The notes beneath the pieces are model-generated. The model had not been told where the DNA came from. It saw only the letters and a program-made list of their open reading frames with translations, and did not search any database. Of a stretch of DNA of 64,000 nucleotides, positions 51,720-60,766 are shown piece by piece. This DNA is from Anaeromusa acidaminophila DSM 3853 (GTDB lineage Bacteria; Bacillota; Negativicutes; Anaeromusales; Anaeromusaceae), in NCBI RefSeq assembly GCF_000374545.1, contig NZ_KB894596.1, positions 21,490-85,489 on the forward strand, written 5' to 3'. The position numbers were made by a program, and so were the translations under genes. The stretch's first letter is position 1. Each line of letters starts with the position of its first letter.

Positions 51720-54242
51720 TTATGCTCGCAGCTCATAAAGAAGGGTGATGAAAACTTCCGTGATCTGCGGGTCGAATTGGAGTCCTGCTTGTTTTTGGAG
51801 TTCAGCAATCGTCTCTTCAAAGGAAAGCGCTGGACGATAAGGGCGGTCATGGCGCATCGCTTCATAGCTGTCAATTAGACTGAGCATGCGCACGCTGGCG
51901 GGGATGTCAGCGCCTTGTAAGCCCATGGGGTAACCAGTGCCGTCCCAACGTTCGTGGTGCTTTAAAATCCAGTCGCCGATGCTGGACAACTCAGGTATGC
52001 TTTCGACCAAACGTTGGCCTACTTCTGGATGCCGATGAATGTGTCTGCGATCTTCTTCGCTAAGCGGATCTTTCGAGGAGAGAATGCTTTCGCTGACGCT
52101 TAAGAGCCCGATGTCGTAATAACGGACGGCTGCTTGCAATTGCGGGATTAAAGAATCCGGAAGTTGAAGTTTTTGCGCCAGTTTTGTAATCAGCATTTGC
52201 ATATGCTGAATATCCTTTTGGTGCGTTCCTTCGTGCCCCTGGACTTTACGCAAAAAGCTATTGAGAATAAGGCGGCGCGCGGATTCACGGTGCTGGCTTT
52301 TGTCGTTATACATGTGATTGTCCGCTTGCCGGAAAGCATCTTCTAAAGAAGTAATTTCCGGGGTGGCAATGGCGTATCCTGTGGCTATGCTCAAAGGGAG
52401 CTCTGGATGCTCTTGATTGTATGCGGAGGCTGCTGTGCGAAGGCGGTTGAGGAGGTTGCCTAATTGTTGGTCGGTGCTGTTAGGCAAGAGAGCGGCAAAT
52501 TCATCGCCGCCGATGCGGGAAACAATGTCGTCGCCACGGAAATGCAAACGTAAGAGAGACGCTACATTGCAAATCAGGGCGTCGCCGCTGGCGTGTCCCA
52601 GAGTATCGTTGATCAACTTGAGGCCATTGACATCAATAATAACAATGCCGATAGGTTGACGACTGCTGCTTAAACGTTGCATTTCTCCTTCGAAGAAGGT
52701 GCGGTTAAAGAGGCCTGTAAGTTGATCATGCATGCTGAGATGACGTAACTCATCTTCCATTTTCTTGCGTTCGCTAATATCTAAAATGGTGCCAATCAAG
52801 GCTGGCTGTCCGCCAAGCGTGCCGAGGGAGGCGTAAATTTCTGCGAAGATAACCTGTCCATCACGGCGGATCAGCTTGACTTCGTAATTTTCATCGACAA
52901 GCTCGCCTGCCAAGCGGTCCTTCATGCGTTGCTGCACTTCCAGAAGGTGGTCAGGGTGGATAATATCATGTACAGGCATGCCGCCGCTGAGCTCGCCAAG
53001 TTCATAGCCAAGCAAGTCTGCTAGACGAGGATTTGCGTACATAATGCGATTGTCTAAGATGCCATAAACACCAACCATGGATTTTTCGACAAGTGTGCGA
53101 TAACGCGCTTCTGTTTCTGTGACTACTTTATTGACAATATCCATGGTTTCCAACATCGTAGAAAGCTTTTCCGCATTGGCATTGAGTGTTTCCCCCAAAT
53201 GACGCAGCTCGGTGGGGGCCAGAAGTAAATTTTGCTTGGAAAGGCGGGCCATATAATTCCCCTTGCGGTATTCTTCGGCCAAATGCATTAAATGTCGCAA
53301 GGGGCGCAGGAACATCTCCTGACCTAAAAAAAGCAGCAGCAGCGCGAGGATTATCACAAGGCCTAGGCCAATAAGCAGCATGCGCAGCTTATTTTCATGA
53401 TGCTGATAGGCTTCCTTTTGATCCATTTCGCAAAATAGGATCCAATCATGAATCTCCAATGGTTTGAATACGGCAACGACATTTTGGCCTAAATAGTCCG
53501 TATATGTACCAACACCTTGTTTCGATTGCTGCGCCTGTATGAAGCCGTCTAGACGTCGAATCAGCGAACTGGGGATGTCTAAGGCGGCTCCGGCGATTAT
53601 CGTGCCGTCCGGAGCGGCAATATACATTTTTCCCGTTGTTCCAAAATGAACGGAAGTTAAAATGTTTTGTAAGTGGCTAAGCTGTGTTGTGCTGGTAATC
53701 ACGCCGCGAATGCTTCCGTCCTCGTCATGGACGGGAGAAGCAAACACAATGACGGGACGTCCGGTGGTGCGATCTGTTAAGACATTGCTTAAGATAACTT
53801 TACCTTGCTTGGCTTGTTGGAAATAATCGCGGTCGCCAAGGTAGAGGTTTAGAGGACCATGCACGGAAGCTCTGGCGATGCCGCTGGCATCGATAAAGGT
53901 CAAGGCGGTAAAGTTGTTTTGGACGCGAAACGTCTCATCCAGAACTAATTGAATGTCTGCAGAGGTTCCTTGTCTTACGGAAGGAAGATTGCTTAAAAGT
54001 TCAATGAAATTGGACTGCTCTGTAAACCAACGTTGTACGTTGGCGTTTTGAATATCTGTGATATATTGTAGTTCTCGATAAACAGAAGGGTCGGAGATAG
54101 GCGAAGAAGTACGTTCTTGTAAGGGAAGCAACAGCAATAAGGGCGTAAAAACAAGTAAAGCGGAGCTGAAAAGCAGCCGCGATTGCATATCGTCTAAGCG
54201 CAGTCTATTGAGCAGATATGCAATGATATCACGCCAGTTCAT
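51720..54242 (-). CDS. Membrane sensor: dCache-HAMP-PAS-GGDEF with degenerate HD-GYP
   Basis: An 840-residue signalling protein. TM1 (about 22-42), a periplasmic double-Cache region (about 50-285), TM2 (about 287-308), HAMP-like segment (310-365), PAS (380-490), GGDEF (500-655) and HD-GYP (665-838). GGDEF is intact at 578-582 with RxxD (R569-D572). In the HD-GYP part the HHExxDGxGYP block (762-772) is intact, but the metal-binding HD pair is Y709-D710, so phosphodiesterase action is doubtful. Probably makes c-di-GMP in response to an outside ligand. AGGAGG precedes the ATG. Confidence 0.9.
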   Translation of the reverse strand: MNWRDIIAYLLNRLRLDDMQSRLLFSSALLVFTPLLLLLPLQERTSSPISDPSVYRELQYITDIQNANVQRWFTEQSNFIELLSNLPSVRQGTSADIQLVLDETFRVQNNFTALTFIDASGIARASVHGPLNLYLGDRDYFQQAKQGKVILSNVLTDRTTGRPVIVFASPVHDEDGSIRGVITSTTQLSHLQNILTSVHFGTTGKMYIAAPDGTIIAGAALDIPSSLIRRLDGFIQAQQSKQGVGTYTDYLGQNVVAVFKPLEIHDWILFCEMDQKEAYQHHENKLRMLLIGLGLVIILALLLLFLGQEMFLRPLRHLMHLAEEYRKGNYMARLSKQNLLLAPTELRHLGETLNANAEKLSTMLETMDIVNKVVTETEARYRTLVEKSMVGVYGILDNRIMYANPRLADLLGYELGELSGGMPVHDIIHPDHLLEVQQRMKDRLAGELVDENYEVKLIRRDGQVIFAEIYASLGTLGGQPALIGTILDISERKKMEDELRHLSMHDQLTGLFNRTFFEGEMQRLSSSRQPIGIVIIDVNGLKLINDTLGHASGDALICNVASLLRLHFRGDDIVSRIGGDEFAALLPNSTDQQLGNLLNRLRTAASAYNQEHPELPLSIATGYAIATPEITSLEDAFRQADNHMYNDKSQHRESARRLILNSFLRKVQGHEGTHQKDIQHMQMLITKLAQKLQLPDSLIPQLQAAVRYYDIGLLSVSESILSSKDPLSEEDRRHIHRHPEVGQRLVESIPELSSIGDWILKHHERWDGTGYPMGLQGADIPASVRMLSLIDSYEAMRHDRPYRPALSFEETIAELQKQAGLQFDPQITEVFITLLYELRA

Positions 54243-54409
54243 TGTGCCACCTCCTAACCTCCATATAATAAAAATAATTAATTCGCAGTATTTTAGAAAA
54301 ATCCTGCTCGGTGATAGGACAAAAATACTGCTGAAAAGACAATGGGCCTATTAACACTTTTATTCTATGTATAAAGAAAGTAAAAGATAGTTTTTTCTAG
54401 CGCGAAACC

Positions 54410-54438
54410 TTGCGTTGGAAAGGGGCTTCCTGTATAAT
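54410..54438 (+). promoter_or_regulatory. Promoter of the flavoprotein leader
   Basis: TTGCGT (54410-54415), 17-base spacer, TATAAT (54433-54438). Expected start is near 54445, giving a leader of about 120 bases. Confidence 0.75.
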
Positions 54439-54444
54439 GTATCG

Positions 54445-54540
54445 GGTTGTGTTAAGAAACTGCCTAGGCATACGCCTAATCGACATGTGCTGACGTTATG
54501 ACAGTGAAGCCCAAGTAGCTTGGATGTTTCTTAGTAAACG
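54445..54540 (+). ncRNA. Structured 5' leader of the flavoprotein gene (unrecognised)
   Basis: A closing stem TAAGAAAC (54453-54460) with GTTTCTTA (54526-54533) encloses two hairpins, TAGGC-ATAC-GCCTA (54465-54478) and CCAAG-TAG-CTTGG (54511-54523), with a 32-base joining region that can form CTGAC/G-CAG. A multi-branched shape right after the promoter and before the ribosome site looks like a riboswitch aptamer. It matches no class I can name. The rest of the 323-bp gap holds the two divergent promoters. Confidence 0.45.
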
Positions 54541-54565
54541 TGCAACCAAAGAAAGGAAGGCTGCC

Positions 54566-55963
54566 ATGTCTAGTCAATTTGATGTTGCTATTATCGGTGG
54601 TGGTCCTGCTGCTATTTTTGCAGCGTATGAGCTGACTTTAAAAAATCCATGCCCGAAAGTGGCGCTGGTGGAAGCAGGACAGGATATCTATAACCGTCGT
54701 TGTCCGATCGCTGAGAAGAAAGTTTCGCAGTGTATTAATTGCAAACCTTGCAGTATTATGCGCGGCTTTGGAGGCGCTGGGGCTTTTTCCGACGGAAAAT
54801 ACAATTTGACGACCGAATTTGGCGGTTGGCTGCATGAATACCTTGATGATGAAGAAGTCATGGACTTGATTTACTATATTGATGCCGTCAATTGTTCTTA
54901 TGGTGCCCCTTCAGAATGCTTTACTACGCAAAACAGTCATTTAAAGCGGCGAGCCTTGGCATATGATCTGCATTTGCTCGAAGGCACGGTCCGGCACTTG
55001 GGCACTGAAAACAATCTGCAGATCTTGAAAAATATTTATGAAGAACTAAAAGGAAAAGTATCCTTTTTCTTTCGCACGCAAGTGGAAGAAATTTTGCCGC
55101 AAGGAGAAAATCAAGGCTTTGTGCTCAAGGCGAAAGGCGAAATAGAAGAACTTCGTTGTGACACTTTAATCGCTGCGCCTGGGCGGGCTGGCGCCGAATG
55201 GTTTTCAAAACAGTGCCAAGCTTTGAAGTTGCCTGTATTCAACAACCAGGTTGATGTAGGCGTGCGTGTAGAGATTCCTGCAGAAGTATTTCAACAAATT
55301 ACCGATGAAGTATATGAAGCAAAATTAGTGTATCGCACGAAACAATATGGTGATTTAGTTCGCACTTTTTGCATGAATCCTAAGGGCTATGTGGTAGCGG
55401 AAAATACGGATGGAATCATCACCGTGAACGGCCATAGTTACCGAGATGAAGCGTTGCACAGTAAAAATACCAATTTTGCGTTGCTTGTAAGCAATCGCTT
55501 TACCGAACCCTTTAATGAGCCGCATCAATACGGCAAGCGTATTGCCTCGTTTTCCAACATGCTGGGCGGCGGCGTGCTGGTACAACGCTTCGGAGATTTG
55601 ATAAAAGGCAGACGAACCAATGAACATCGTCTGGGGCAAAGCTTTACGCGCCCAACCTTGGATGCAGTTCCAGGCGATTTAAGCCTAGTGCTTCCTAAGC
55701 GTCATTTAGACAATATTATTGAAATGATTTACGCTTTGGACAAAGTTGCCCCTGGGATGGCGAACAATGATACCTTGCTCTATGGCGTAGAGGTTAAATT
55801 TTACAGTTCCAGATTGGAACTGAGTAATTTATTGGAAACAAAATTACCCGGTATGTTTGCTATTGGCGACGGCGCCGGGGTGACTAGGGGCTTATCGCAG
55901 GCCAGCGCTAGCGGGGTCTATGTGGCGCGCACGATTTTGACGCGCTGGAAAAAGACGCTCTAG
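54566..55963 (+). CDS. FAD-dependent dehydrogenase (COG2509 type)
   Basis: A 465-residue flavoprotein. DVAIIGGGPAAIFAAYEL is the N-terminal FAD-binding fold; a Cys-rich stretch CPIAEKKVSQCINCKPCSIM followed by GFGGAGAFSDGKYN is typical of the uncharacterised COG2509 dehydrogenases; FAIGDGAGVTRGLSQASASG near the end is the second FAD contact. Reaction unknown. ATG at 54566 follows AAAGGAAGG. Preceded by a structured leader RNA. Confidence 0.85.
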   Translation: MSSQFDVAIIGGGPAAIFAAYELTLKNPCPKVALVEAGQDIYNRRCPIAEKKVSQCINCKPCSIMRGFGGAGAFSDGKYNLTTEFGGWLHEYLDDEEVMDLIYYIDAVNCSYGAPSECFTTQNSHLKRRALAYDLHLLEGTVRHLGTENNLQILKNIYEELKGKVSFFFRTQVEEILPQGENQGFVLKAKGEIEELRCDTLIAAPGRAGAEWFSKQCQALKLPVFNNQVDVGVRVEIPAEVFQQITDEVYEAKLVYRTKQYGDLVRTFCMNPKGYVVAENTDGIITVNGHSYRDEALHSKNTNFALLVSNRFTEPFNEPHQYGKRIASFSNMLGGGVLVQRFGDLIKGRRTNEHRLGQSFTRPTLDAVPGDLSLVLPKRHLDNIIEMIYALDKVAPGMANNDTLLYGVEVKFYSSRLELSNLLETKLPGMFAIGDGAGVTRGLSQASASGVYVARTILTRWKKTL

Positions 55964-56015
55964 GGCTAGCCGGACGCCGCAAATTGCGGTATCATTATAT
56001 TATAGAACTGATTAG

Positions 56016-56046
56016 CAAGAGGGGACCGCGAGCGGCGCCCCTCTTG
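56016..56046 (+). other. GC-rich hairpin between the flavoprotein gene and speE
   Basis: CAAGAGGGG (56016-56024) with CCCCTCTTG (56038-56046), inner CCGC/GCGG. There is no T run after it, so it is either a weak terminator or part of the speE leader. Confidence 0.45.
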
Positions 56047-56090
56047 ACTTATATGTATTCTATTTTAAATGACCGATGCGGGAGGGGATT

Positions 56091-56936
56091 ATGATGGATT
56101 TATGGATGACAGAGTGGCAAACCCAGCATTTGGGAATGTCGGCGCGCATAAAGGAAACTTTGTTTTCGGGGCGTTCTTCGTTTCAAGAGATTGCTGTGGT
56201 GGAATCGGAACCGTTCGGAAGGATGTTAGTCTTGGATGGCGTGTTTCAGACCAGCTTGTTTGATGAATTCATTTATCATGAGATGATGGCTCACGTTTCG
56301 TTGAGTACACATCCAAGACCCGAACGAATCTTGATTATTGGCGGCGGAGACGGCGGGACGGCGCGGGAAGTACTGCGGCATCCAAGTGTGGAAAAGGTAG
56401 AAATGATAGAAATCGACGGCATGGTCGTGGATGTCTGTAAAAAATTTTTACCGGAAATCAGCGCCGCTCTTATTGCTGGATCGCCGCGTCTGGAAGTGAA
56501 GATTGGCGACGGAATTCAGCATATGAGCCAAGCGGAAAACGAGTATGATGTTATCATTGTGGATTGTTCGGATCCAATCGGCCCGGGAGAAGGTCTATTT
56601 ACTAAGGCTTTTTATCGGGACGTTTATCGGGCTTTAAAAGCGGACGGCCTTTTTGTGCAACAAACAGAGTCGCCTTTTTATCACCAGGATCTGATACAGC
56701 GCCTTTGGCTGGATGTTGAGGAGTTGTTTCCTGTAGCAAGGATGTATTTGGCTCACATTCCGCTGTATCCGGGGGGGATGCATTCCTTCACAATGGGTTC
56801 TAAAAAAGCGGACCCATTGGAGACGGCTTTGCGTCCGTTGCCTTTCCGTACGCGGTATTTTAATGAGTCAATTTATCATAGCTGTTTTGCATTGCCAAAC
56901 TTTGTGCAAGAATTACTGACCGAAAAAGCGAAATAA
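56091..56936 (+). CDS. speE: Spermidine synthase
   Basis: A 281-residue aminopropyltransferase that moves aminopropyl from decarboxylated SAM to putrescine. LIIGGGDGGTAREVLRH, VEMIEIDGMVVDVCKKFLPE, and DVIIVDCSDPIGPGEGLFTKAFY (catalytic Asp in DCSDP) are diagnostic. ATG at 56091 follows GGGAGGGG; ATG at 56094 is possible. No speD next to it. Confidence 0.93.
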   Translation: MMDLWMTEWQTQHLGMSARIKETLFSGRSSFQEIAVVESEPFGRMLVLDGVFQTSLFDEFIYHEMMAHVSLSTHPRPERILIIGGGDGGTAREVLRHPSVEKVEMIEIDGMVVDVCKKFLPEISAALIAGSPRLEVKIGDGIQHMSQAENEYDVIIVDCSDPIGPGEGLFTKAFYRDVYRALKADGLFVQQTESPFYHQDLIQRLWLDVEELFPVARMYLAHIPLYPGGMHSFTMGSKKADPLETALRPLPFRTRYFNESIYHSCFALPNFVQELLTEKAK

Positions 56937-57028
56937 GTAAAGCAACAGCAAAGAAAATGCAAATTTCCTATTGCCAAGCGGTTCATCCTGCTATATAATA
57001 ACAAACGTCGCCGATGATTCGGCACTAT

Positions 57029-57104
57029 TCCTCGATAGCTCAATCGGTAGAGCACGCGGCTGTTAACCGCGGGGTTGTAGGTTCGAGTCCTACTCGAGGA
57101 GCCA
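57029..57104 (+). tRNA. tRNA-Asn (GTT)
   Basis: Cloverleaf with acceptor TCCTCGA/TCGAGGA, D arm GCTC-AATCGGTA-GAGC, anticodon loop CTGTTAA (GTT), T arm GTAGG-TTCGAGT-CCTAC and encoded CCA. Confidence 0.97.
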
Positions 57105-57108
57105 TTTT

Positions 57109-57183
57109 GGCCCGTTGGTCAAGCGGTCAAGACACCGCCCTTTCACGGCGGGAACAAGGGTTCGATTCCCTTACGGGTCACCA
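57109..57183 (+). tRNA. tRNA-Glu (TTC)
   Basis: Acceptor GGCCCGT/ACGGGTC, anticodon loop CTTTCAC (TTC), T arm AAGGG-TTCGATT-CCCTT, encoded CCA. Four bases after tRNA-Asn, so one transcript. Confidence 0.97.
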
Positions 57184-57193
57184 TTTGAAAAGA

Positions 57194-57224
57194 AAAGCCA
57201 TCGCAATGCGGTGGCTTTTTTGTA
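57194..57224 (+). terminator. Terminator of the tRNA-Asn/Glu unit
   Basis: AAAGCCATCGC (57194-57204) with GCGGTGGCTTT (57208-57218), T tail. Confidence 0.88.
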
Positions 57225-57327
57225 TAACTAAAACTATTCTAATAACCAGCGAAGATAAATAAATTGGCAGGAAATGGACGGAATAAGACGAAGTAATATC
57301 GAATGTAGAAAACGGGGTGGAAATTAT

Positions 57328-58326
57328 ATGGTGCAACGGTTGAAAAAGTCCATCGGCGCTTTTTTAGTTATCTTAGTTATTGGCATTTGGGGCTTTATGA
57401 CTTTTGAAGAGCTTTCTTTTTTGGACGCTCTGTATGTAACTGTTGTGACGCTGGCTACAGTGGGCTACGGCGATATTGCGCCAGTTACTCCCGAAGGACG
57501 TATTTTTGTTATCTTCTTTATTGTTGCCGGTTTTTCCGTAACCTACTATACATTAATAATGGTAGTATCTTTACTGTTGGAAGGCCAAATACGTGATTTA
57601 TTGGGGAGGCGGGGCATGGAGCGCAGTATTAGTAAAATGCAAGATCATATTATCGTGTGCGGCGCAGGCAAGGTGGGCAGCAATGTGGTGCAGTCGCTAT
57701 TAGAAAAAAAAGAACCCTTTGTGGTTATCGAAAAAGACGATATTGTTTACCAAACCTTGCGTGAAGAAAAAGTATTAGTTCTCCATGGCGACGCCACCTT
57801 AGACAGCGTTTTGCTGCAGGCGGGCGTGGCTGAAGCCAAGGGGGTCATTGCGGCCTTGTCGGATGATGCTGATAATGTCTATGTGACGTTAACCGCGAGA
57901 AGCTTAAACCCTACCGCACATATTGTAGCGAGAGCCGAGCGGTTGGAGGCGGAGAATAAACTGCGCATTGCCGGGGCGAACCAGGTTATTGTACCGTCGG
58001 TGATGGGCGCGCGCCAGATGGTGGCTTCCATGACACGACCGGTGTTTGTTGATTTTGTAGAGAATGTTTTGCATAACGAAGAGTTGCCTATGGATTTTTC
58101 CGAAGTAACGATAACGGAGACCTCTTCTTTTGTGGGCAAACGTTTTGCAGAAAGCCAGATTAAAGAACGTTTTCACTCGATTGTTATTGCCTTGCGCCGA
58201 GGAGAAGAGCTTATGAGCAATCCGCATGCACAGGAGCGCATTCAAGTGGGTGATGTTCTGTTGGTTCTAGGGCCGACAGAGTATTTGGATGAACTGCAGC
58301 ATTTCGCGCAAAGCAGCGAAAAATAG
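57328..58326 (+). CDS. Potassium channel with RCK (TrkA-N) domain
   Basis: A 332-residue two-helix K+ channel: TM1 (about 8-28), pore helix with selectivity filter TVGYGDIAP, TM2 (about 65-90), then a cytosolic RCK domain (IIVCGAGKVGSNVVQSLLE, with the nucleotide-binding Gly motif; VIEKDD) and a TrkA-C domain (about 245-325, ending VGDVLLVLGP). RCK ligands such as NAD(H), c-di-AMP or Ca gate these channels. GGGGTGG precedes the ATG. niaR follows 8 bases after its stop, so they are probably co-transcribed. Confidence 0.9.
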   Translation: MVQRLKKSIGAFLVILVIGIWGFMTFEELSFLDALYVTVVTLATVGYGDIAPVTPEGRIFVIFFIVAGFSVTYYTLIMVVSLLLEGQIRDLLGRRGMERSISKMQDHIIVCGAGKVGSNVVQSLLEKKEPFVVIEKDDIVYQTLREEKVLVLHGDATLDSVLLQAGVAEAKGVIAALSDDADNVYVTLTARSLNPTAHIVARAERLEAENKLRIAGANQVIVPSVMGARQMVASMTRPVFVDFVENVLHNEELPMDFSEVTITETSSFVGKRFAESQIKERFHSIVIALRRGEELMSNPHAQERIQVGDVLLVLGPTEYLDELQHFAQSSEK

Positions 58327-58334
58327 GAGGACTT

Positions 58335-58850
58335 ATGGAAACGAAAGAACGCAGGGCGGCCTTGCAGAAACGTTTGCAAACATCCCCGGACGCGTTGACA
58401 GGTACGGCGTTAGCGCAAGAATTTGGCGTAAGCCGGCAGGTAATTGTCGGTGATATTGCTATTTTACGTGCTGCGGGAGGCCGGATCGTTGCGACGCCGC
58501 AAGGATATTGGATACCTAAGGAAAATGTCAAACAAACTATTCAGGCTACGCTGGTTTGCCGGCACGATAATGCGCAATTGGCTGCCGAACTTTTTGCGGT
58601 GGTGGATCGAGGCGGATGTATACTGGATGTAGCAGTAGAGCATCCGCTGTATGGAGAATTAAAAGGGGCTTTGCGTCTTTCGTCGCGACGTGATGTGGAA
58701 CGTTTTTTGCACAATTTGGGCGAAGCGCAGGCAGAGCCATTATCATTACTGACTGGCGGCGTGCATTTGCACACGATAGAAGTGCCAGACAAGGAAACTT
58801 TACACGAAATAGAAGCTGAATTAGCCCGAATGGGAATTTTGGTTCGTTAG
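58335..58850 (+). CDS. niaR: Niacin-responsive repressor NiaR
   Basis: A 171-residue regulator: HTH_11 (about 1-58; LTGTALAQEFGVSRQVIVGDIAILRAAG) followed by the 3H domain named for three His, seen here in CRHDN, VEHPLYGEL and GGVHLHTIE, which bind metal and niacin. NiaR represses NAD synthesis and niacin uptake genes. A NiaP-type transporter gene lies downstream, the expected target. AGGAGG is upstream of the ATG. Confidence 0.92.
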   Translation: METKERRAALQKRLQTSPDALTGTALAQEFGVSRQVIVGDIAILRAAGGRIVATPQGYWIPKENVKQTIQATLVCRHDNAQLAAELFAVVDRGGCILDVAVEHPLYGELKGALRLSSRRDVERFLHNLGEAQAEPLSLLTGGVHLHTIEVPDKETLHEIEAELARMGILVR

Positions 58851-58860
58851 ATAGATAGAG

Positions 58861-58890
58861 AAAGCTTGCTTTTGCGAAAGCAAGCTTTTA
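58861..58890 (+). terminator. Terminator after niaR
   Basis: Perfect 12-bp stem (58861-58872 with 58877-58888). Separates niaR from niaP. Confidence 0.8.
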
Positions 58891-58991
58891 TAATAGCAAT
58901 TAGTGACAAGACAACTGTAAAGACTGATGGCTCGAGTAAGTGGAAGGTACGTACTGTGAAATAAATAAACATACAAAAGGTGGTTGGAGGA

Positions 58992-60311
58992 ATGGATGTA
59001 ATTAGTCGTATGGAACGCATACCTACAGGAGCGTTTCATTATCGCTTGTTGGCTTTAACAGGCTTGGGTTGGATGTTTGACGCTATGGATACGGGGTTGA
59101 TTGCGTTTGTACTGCCCGCCTTGTCTAAAGCGTGGGGGCTGTCGACGGCGCAAATGGGCTATATTGGCAGTATGGGTCTGGTTGGGATGGCGCTAGGGGC
59201 TGTTTTAGCCGGCGCGGCAGCGGATCGCTTTGGGCGACGCAAGCTTTTTGCGGCAACCCTTGTTTTGTATAGTGTGGCTACTGGCTTGTGCGGTATTGCC
59301 TGGAATTATGAGTCTTTGTTGGTATTTCGTTTTTTAGTAGGCTTTGGATTGGGCGGACAGCTGCCTGTGGCAGTAACGCTAGTTAGTGAATTTTCACCGC
59401 CGAAAGATCGCGGCAAGATGATTGTTTTGCTGGAAAGCTTTTGGGGCTGTGGTTGGCTGATTGCCGCCTTGGTAGCGTACTTGGTGATTCCCTATTATGG
59501 CTGGCATGTGGCTTTTTTATTGGGCGCGGTTCCGGCTTTGTATGTTTTTTGGATCTGGCGCTGGGTGCCGGAGTCAGTACGGTATCTGACAGCGCAGGGA
59601 CGCTTGGAGGAAGCTCACGCGATTGTCTGCGATATGGAGCGACGTGGCGGCCTAGCGGTTTGCCAAGAAGCGGTAGCGCCCCAAAAAGCTACAGTAACGA
59701 CTCGTATTGCTTTTAGAGAGCTGTGGACGCCGCAGTTCATGAAACGGACCCTGGTGCTTTGGGTAATCTGGTTTGGTATTGTGTATTCGTATTACGGTAT
59801 TTTCACCTGGTTGCCTTCATTAATGGTAGGACAGGGGCATACGGTGGTAAAGACCTTTGAGTATGTATTGCTAATGACTGTAGCACAGCTGCCTGGTTAT
59901 TTTACGGCGGCATATTTGGTAGACCGTCTGGGGCGCAAAGGAACCCTGGCGTCCTTTCTGTCGTTGAGCGCTCTATGCGCTTACTTTTTCGGACAAGGCG
60001 GTTCCAGCGGCGAGCTGCTTTTTTGGGGAAGTTTTATGTCTTTCTTCAATCTGGGAGCCTGGGGCGTGGTCTATACCTATACGCCGGAACTTTATCCGAC
60101 GCGGATGCGCGCCTTTGGTTCCGGCTGGGCTGCAGCCGTAGGTCGAGTTGGAGGTATCTTGGCGCCGTCCGTAGTAGGCTGGTGCCTCTCGTTTGGCGGT
60201 TCTATTGCGCAGGTATTTGGCATGTTTACCTTGGTCATGCTTGTTACGGCGGCGGTGATTTGGATTTGGGGAGAAGAAACACGCGGGTTGCGCCTGGATG
60301 CGAATGAATAG
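58992..60311 (+). CDS. niaP: Niacin transporter NiaP (MFS)
   Basis: A 439-residue, 12-span major facilitator that aligns closely with Bacillus NiaP: LGWMFDAMDTGLIAF, GLGGQLPVAVTLVSEF, GKMIVLLESFWGCGWLIAAL, FVFxYYGxFxWLPS-type motif at VYSYYGIFTWLPSLM, FEYVLLMTVAQLPGYFTAAYL and SFFNLGAWGVVYTYTPELYPT. It imports nicotinic acid or nicotinamide-like compounds. ATG at 58992 is 8 bases after AAAAGGTGG. Control by the upstream niaR product is likely; no operator could be assigned by eye. Confidence 0.88.
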   Translation: MDVISRMERIPTGAFHYRLLALTGLGWMFDAMDTGLIAFVLPALSKAWGLSTAQMGYIGSMGLVGMALGAVLAGAAADRFGRRKLFAATLVLYSVATGLCGIAWNYESLLVFRFLVGFGLGGQLPVAVTLVSEFSPPKDRGKMIVLLESFWGCGWLIAALVAYLVIPYYGWHVAFLLGAVPALYVFWIWRWVPESVRYLTAQGRLEEAHAIVCDMERRGGLAVCQEAVAPQKATVTTRIAFRELWTPQFMKRTLVLWVIWFGIVYSYYGIFTWLPSLMVGQGHTVVKTFEYVLLMTVAQLPGYFTAAYLVDRLGRKGTLASFLSLSALCAYFFGQGGSSGELLFWGSFMSFFNLGAWGVVYTYTPELYPTRMRAFGSGWAAAVGRVGGILAPSVVGWCLSFGGSIAQVFGMFTLVMLVTAAVIWIWGEETRGLRLDANE

Positions 60312-60371
60312 GGAAAAGGATGGACAATATAACTAGAGTATGATATAATTCCTCTCGTGACTCAAGCATAT

Positions 60372-60446
60372 GCGCCCGTAGCTCAGGGGATAGAGCACCG
60401 GCCTCCGGAGCCGGGAGCGCAGGTTCGATTCCTGCCGGGCGCACCA
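60372..60446 (+). tRNA. tRNA-Arg (CCG)
   Basis: Acceptor GCGCCCG/CGGGCGC, anticodon loop CTCCGGA (CCG), T arm GCAGG-TTCGATT-CCTGC, encoded CCA. It marks the border of the AT-rich segment to the right, and tRNA 3' ends are common integration sites. Confidence 0.97.
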
Positions 60447-60456
60447 TAGTAAAAGC

Positions 60457-60490
60457 AAGCCTTCTAGCGATTTCGCTGGAAGGCTTTTTT
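60457..60490 (+). terminator. Terminator of tRNA-Arg
   Basis: AAGCCTTC-TAGCGA (60457-60470) with CGCT-G-GAAGGCTT (60474-60486) and TTTT. The 540 bases from here to 61033 hold only the small frame at 60767 and the promoter at 60971. Confidence 0.85.
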
Positions 60491-60766
60491 GTGTAAAAAC
60501 TGCTTATCCGCTGCTTATTTAGAGAGAAATGATAGCAAATATGGTGAAGTGAATGCAAATTGAAATAATAGTGGACTATCTATTGGGATATCTATATGGA
60601 AAAAGTATCGATTTATAATCGTAGTAGCATTATACTTTTTTATGGTCCTGGAGAAACAGATCTATCTTCGGCTCGTAGTGCTATCTAAATTGACAGCTTT
60701 GTCAAAATGGAAGTAGCGCACAAGGGACGACCTTCCTTTTAGAGATTATGGCGATATCTACGTTGT

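Noticed and set aside
57000..60500. CRISPR array or other regular direct repeats
   Set aside because: No regularly spaced repeats were seen here or anywhere else in the window; the repeated-looking elements are tRNAs and terminators.
60700..60720. Short TTGACA...TTTGTCAA hairpin in the tRNA-Arg downstream gap as an IS end
   Set aside because: Too short and no matching partner or transposase is near it.
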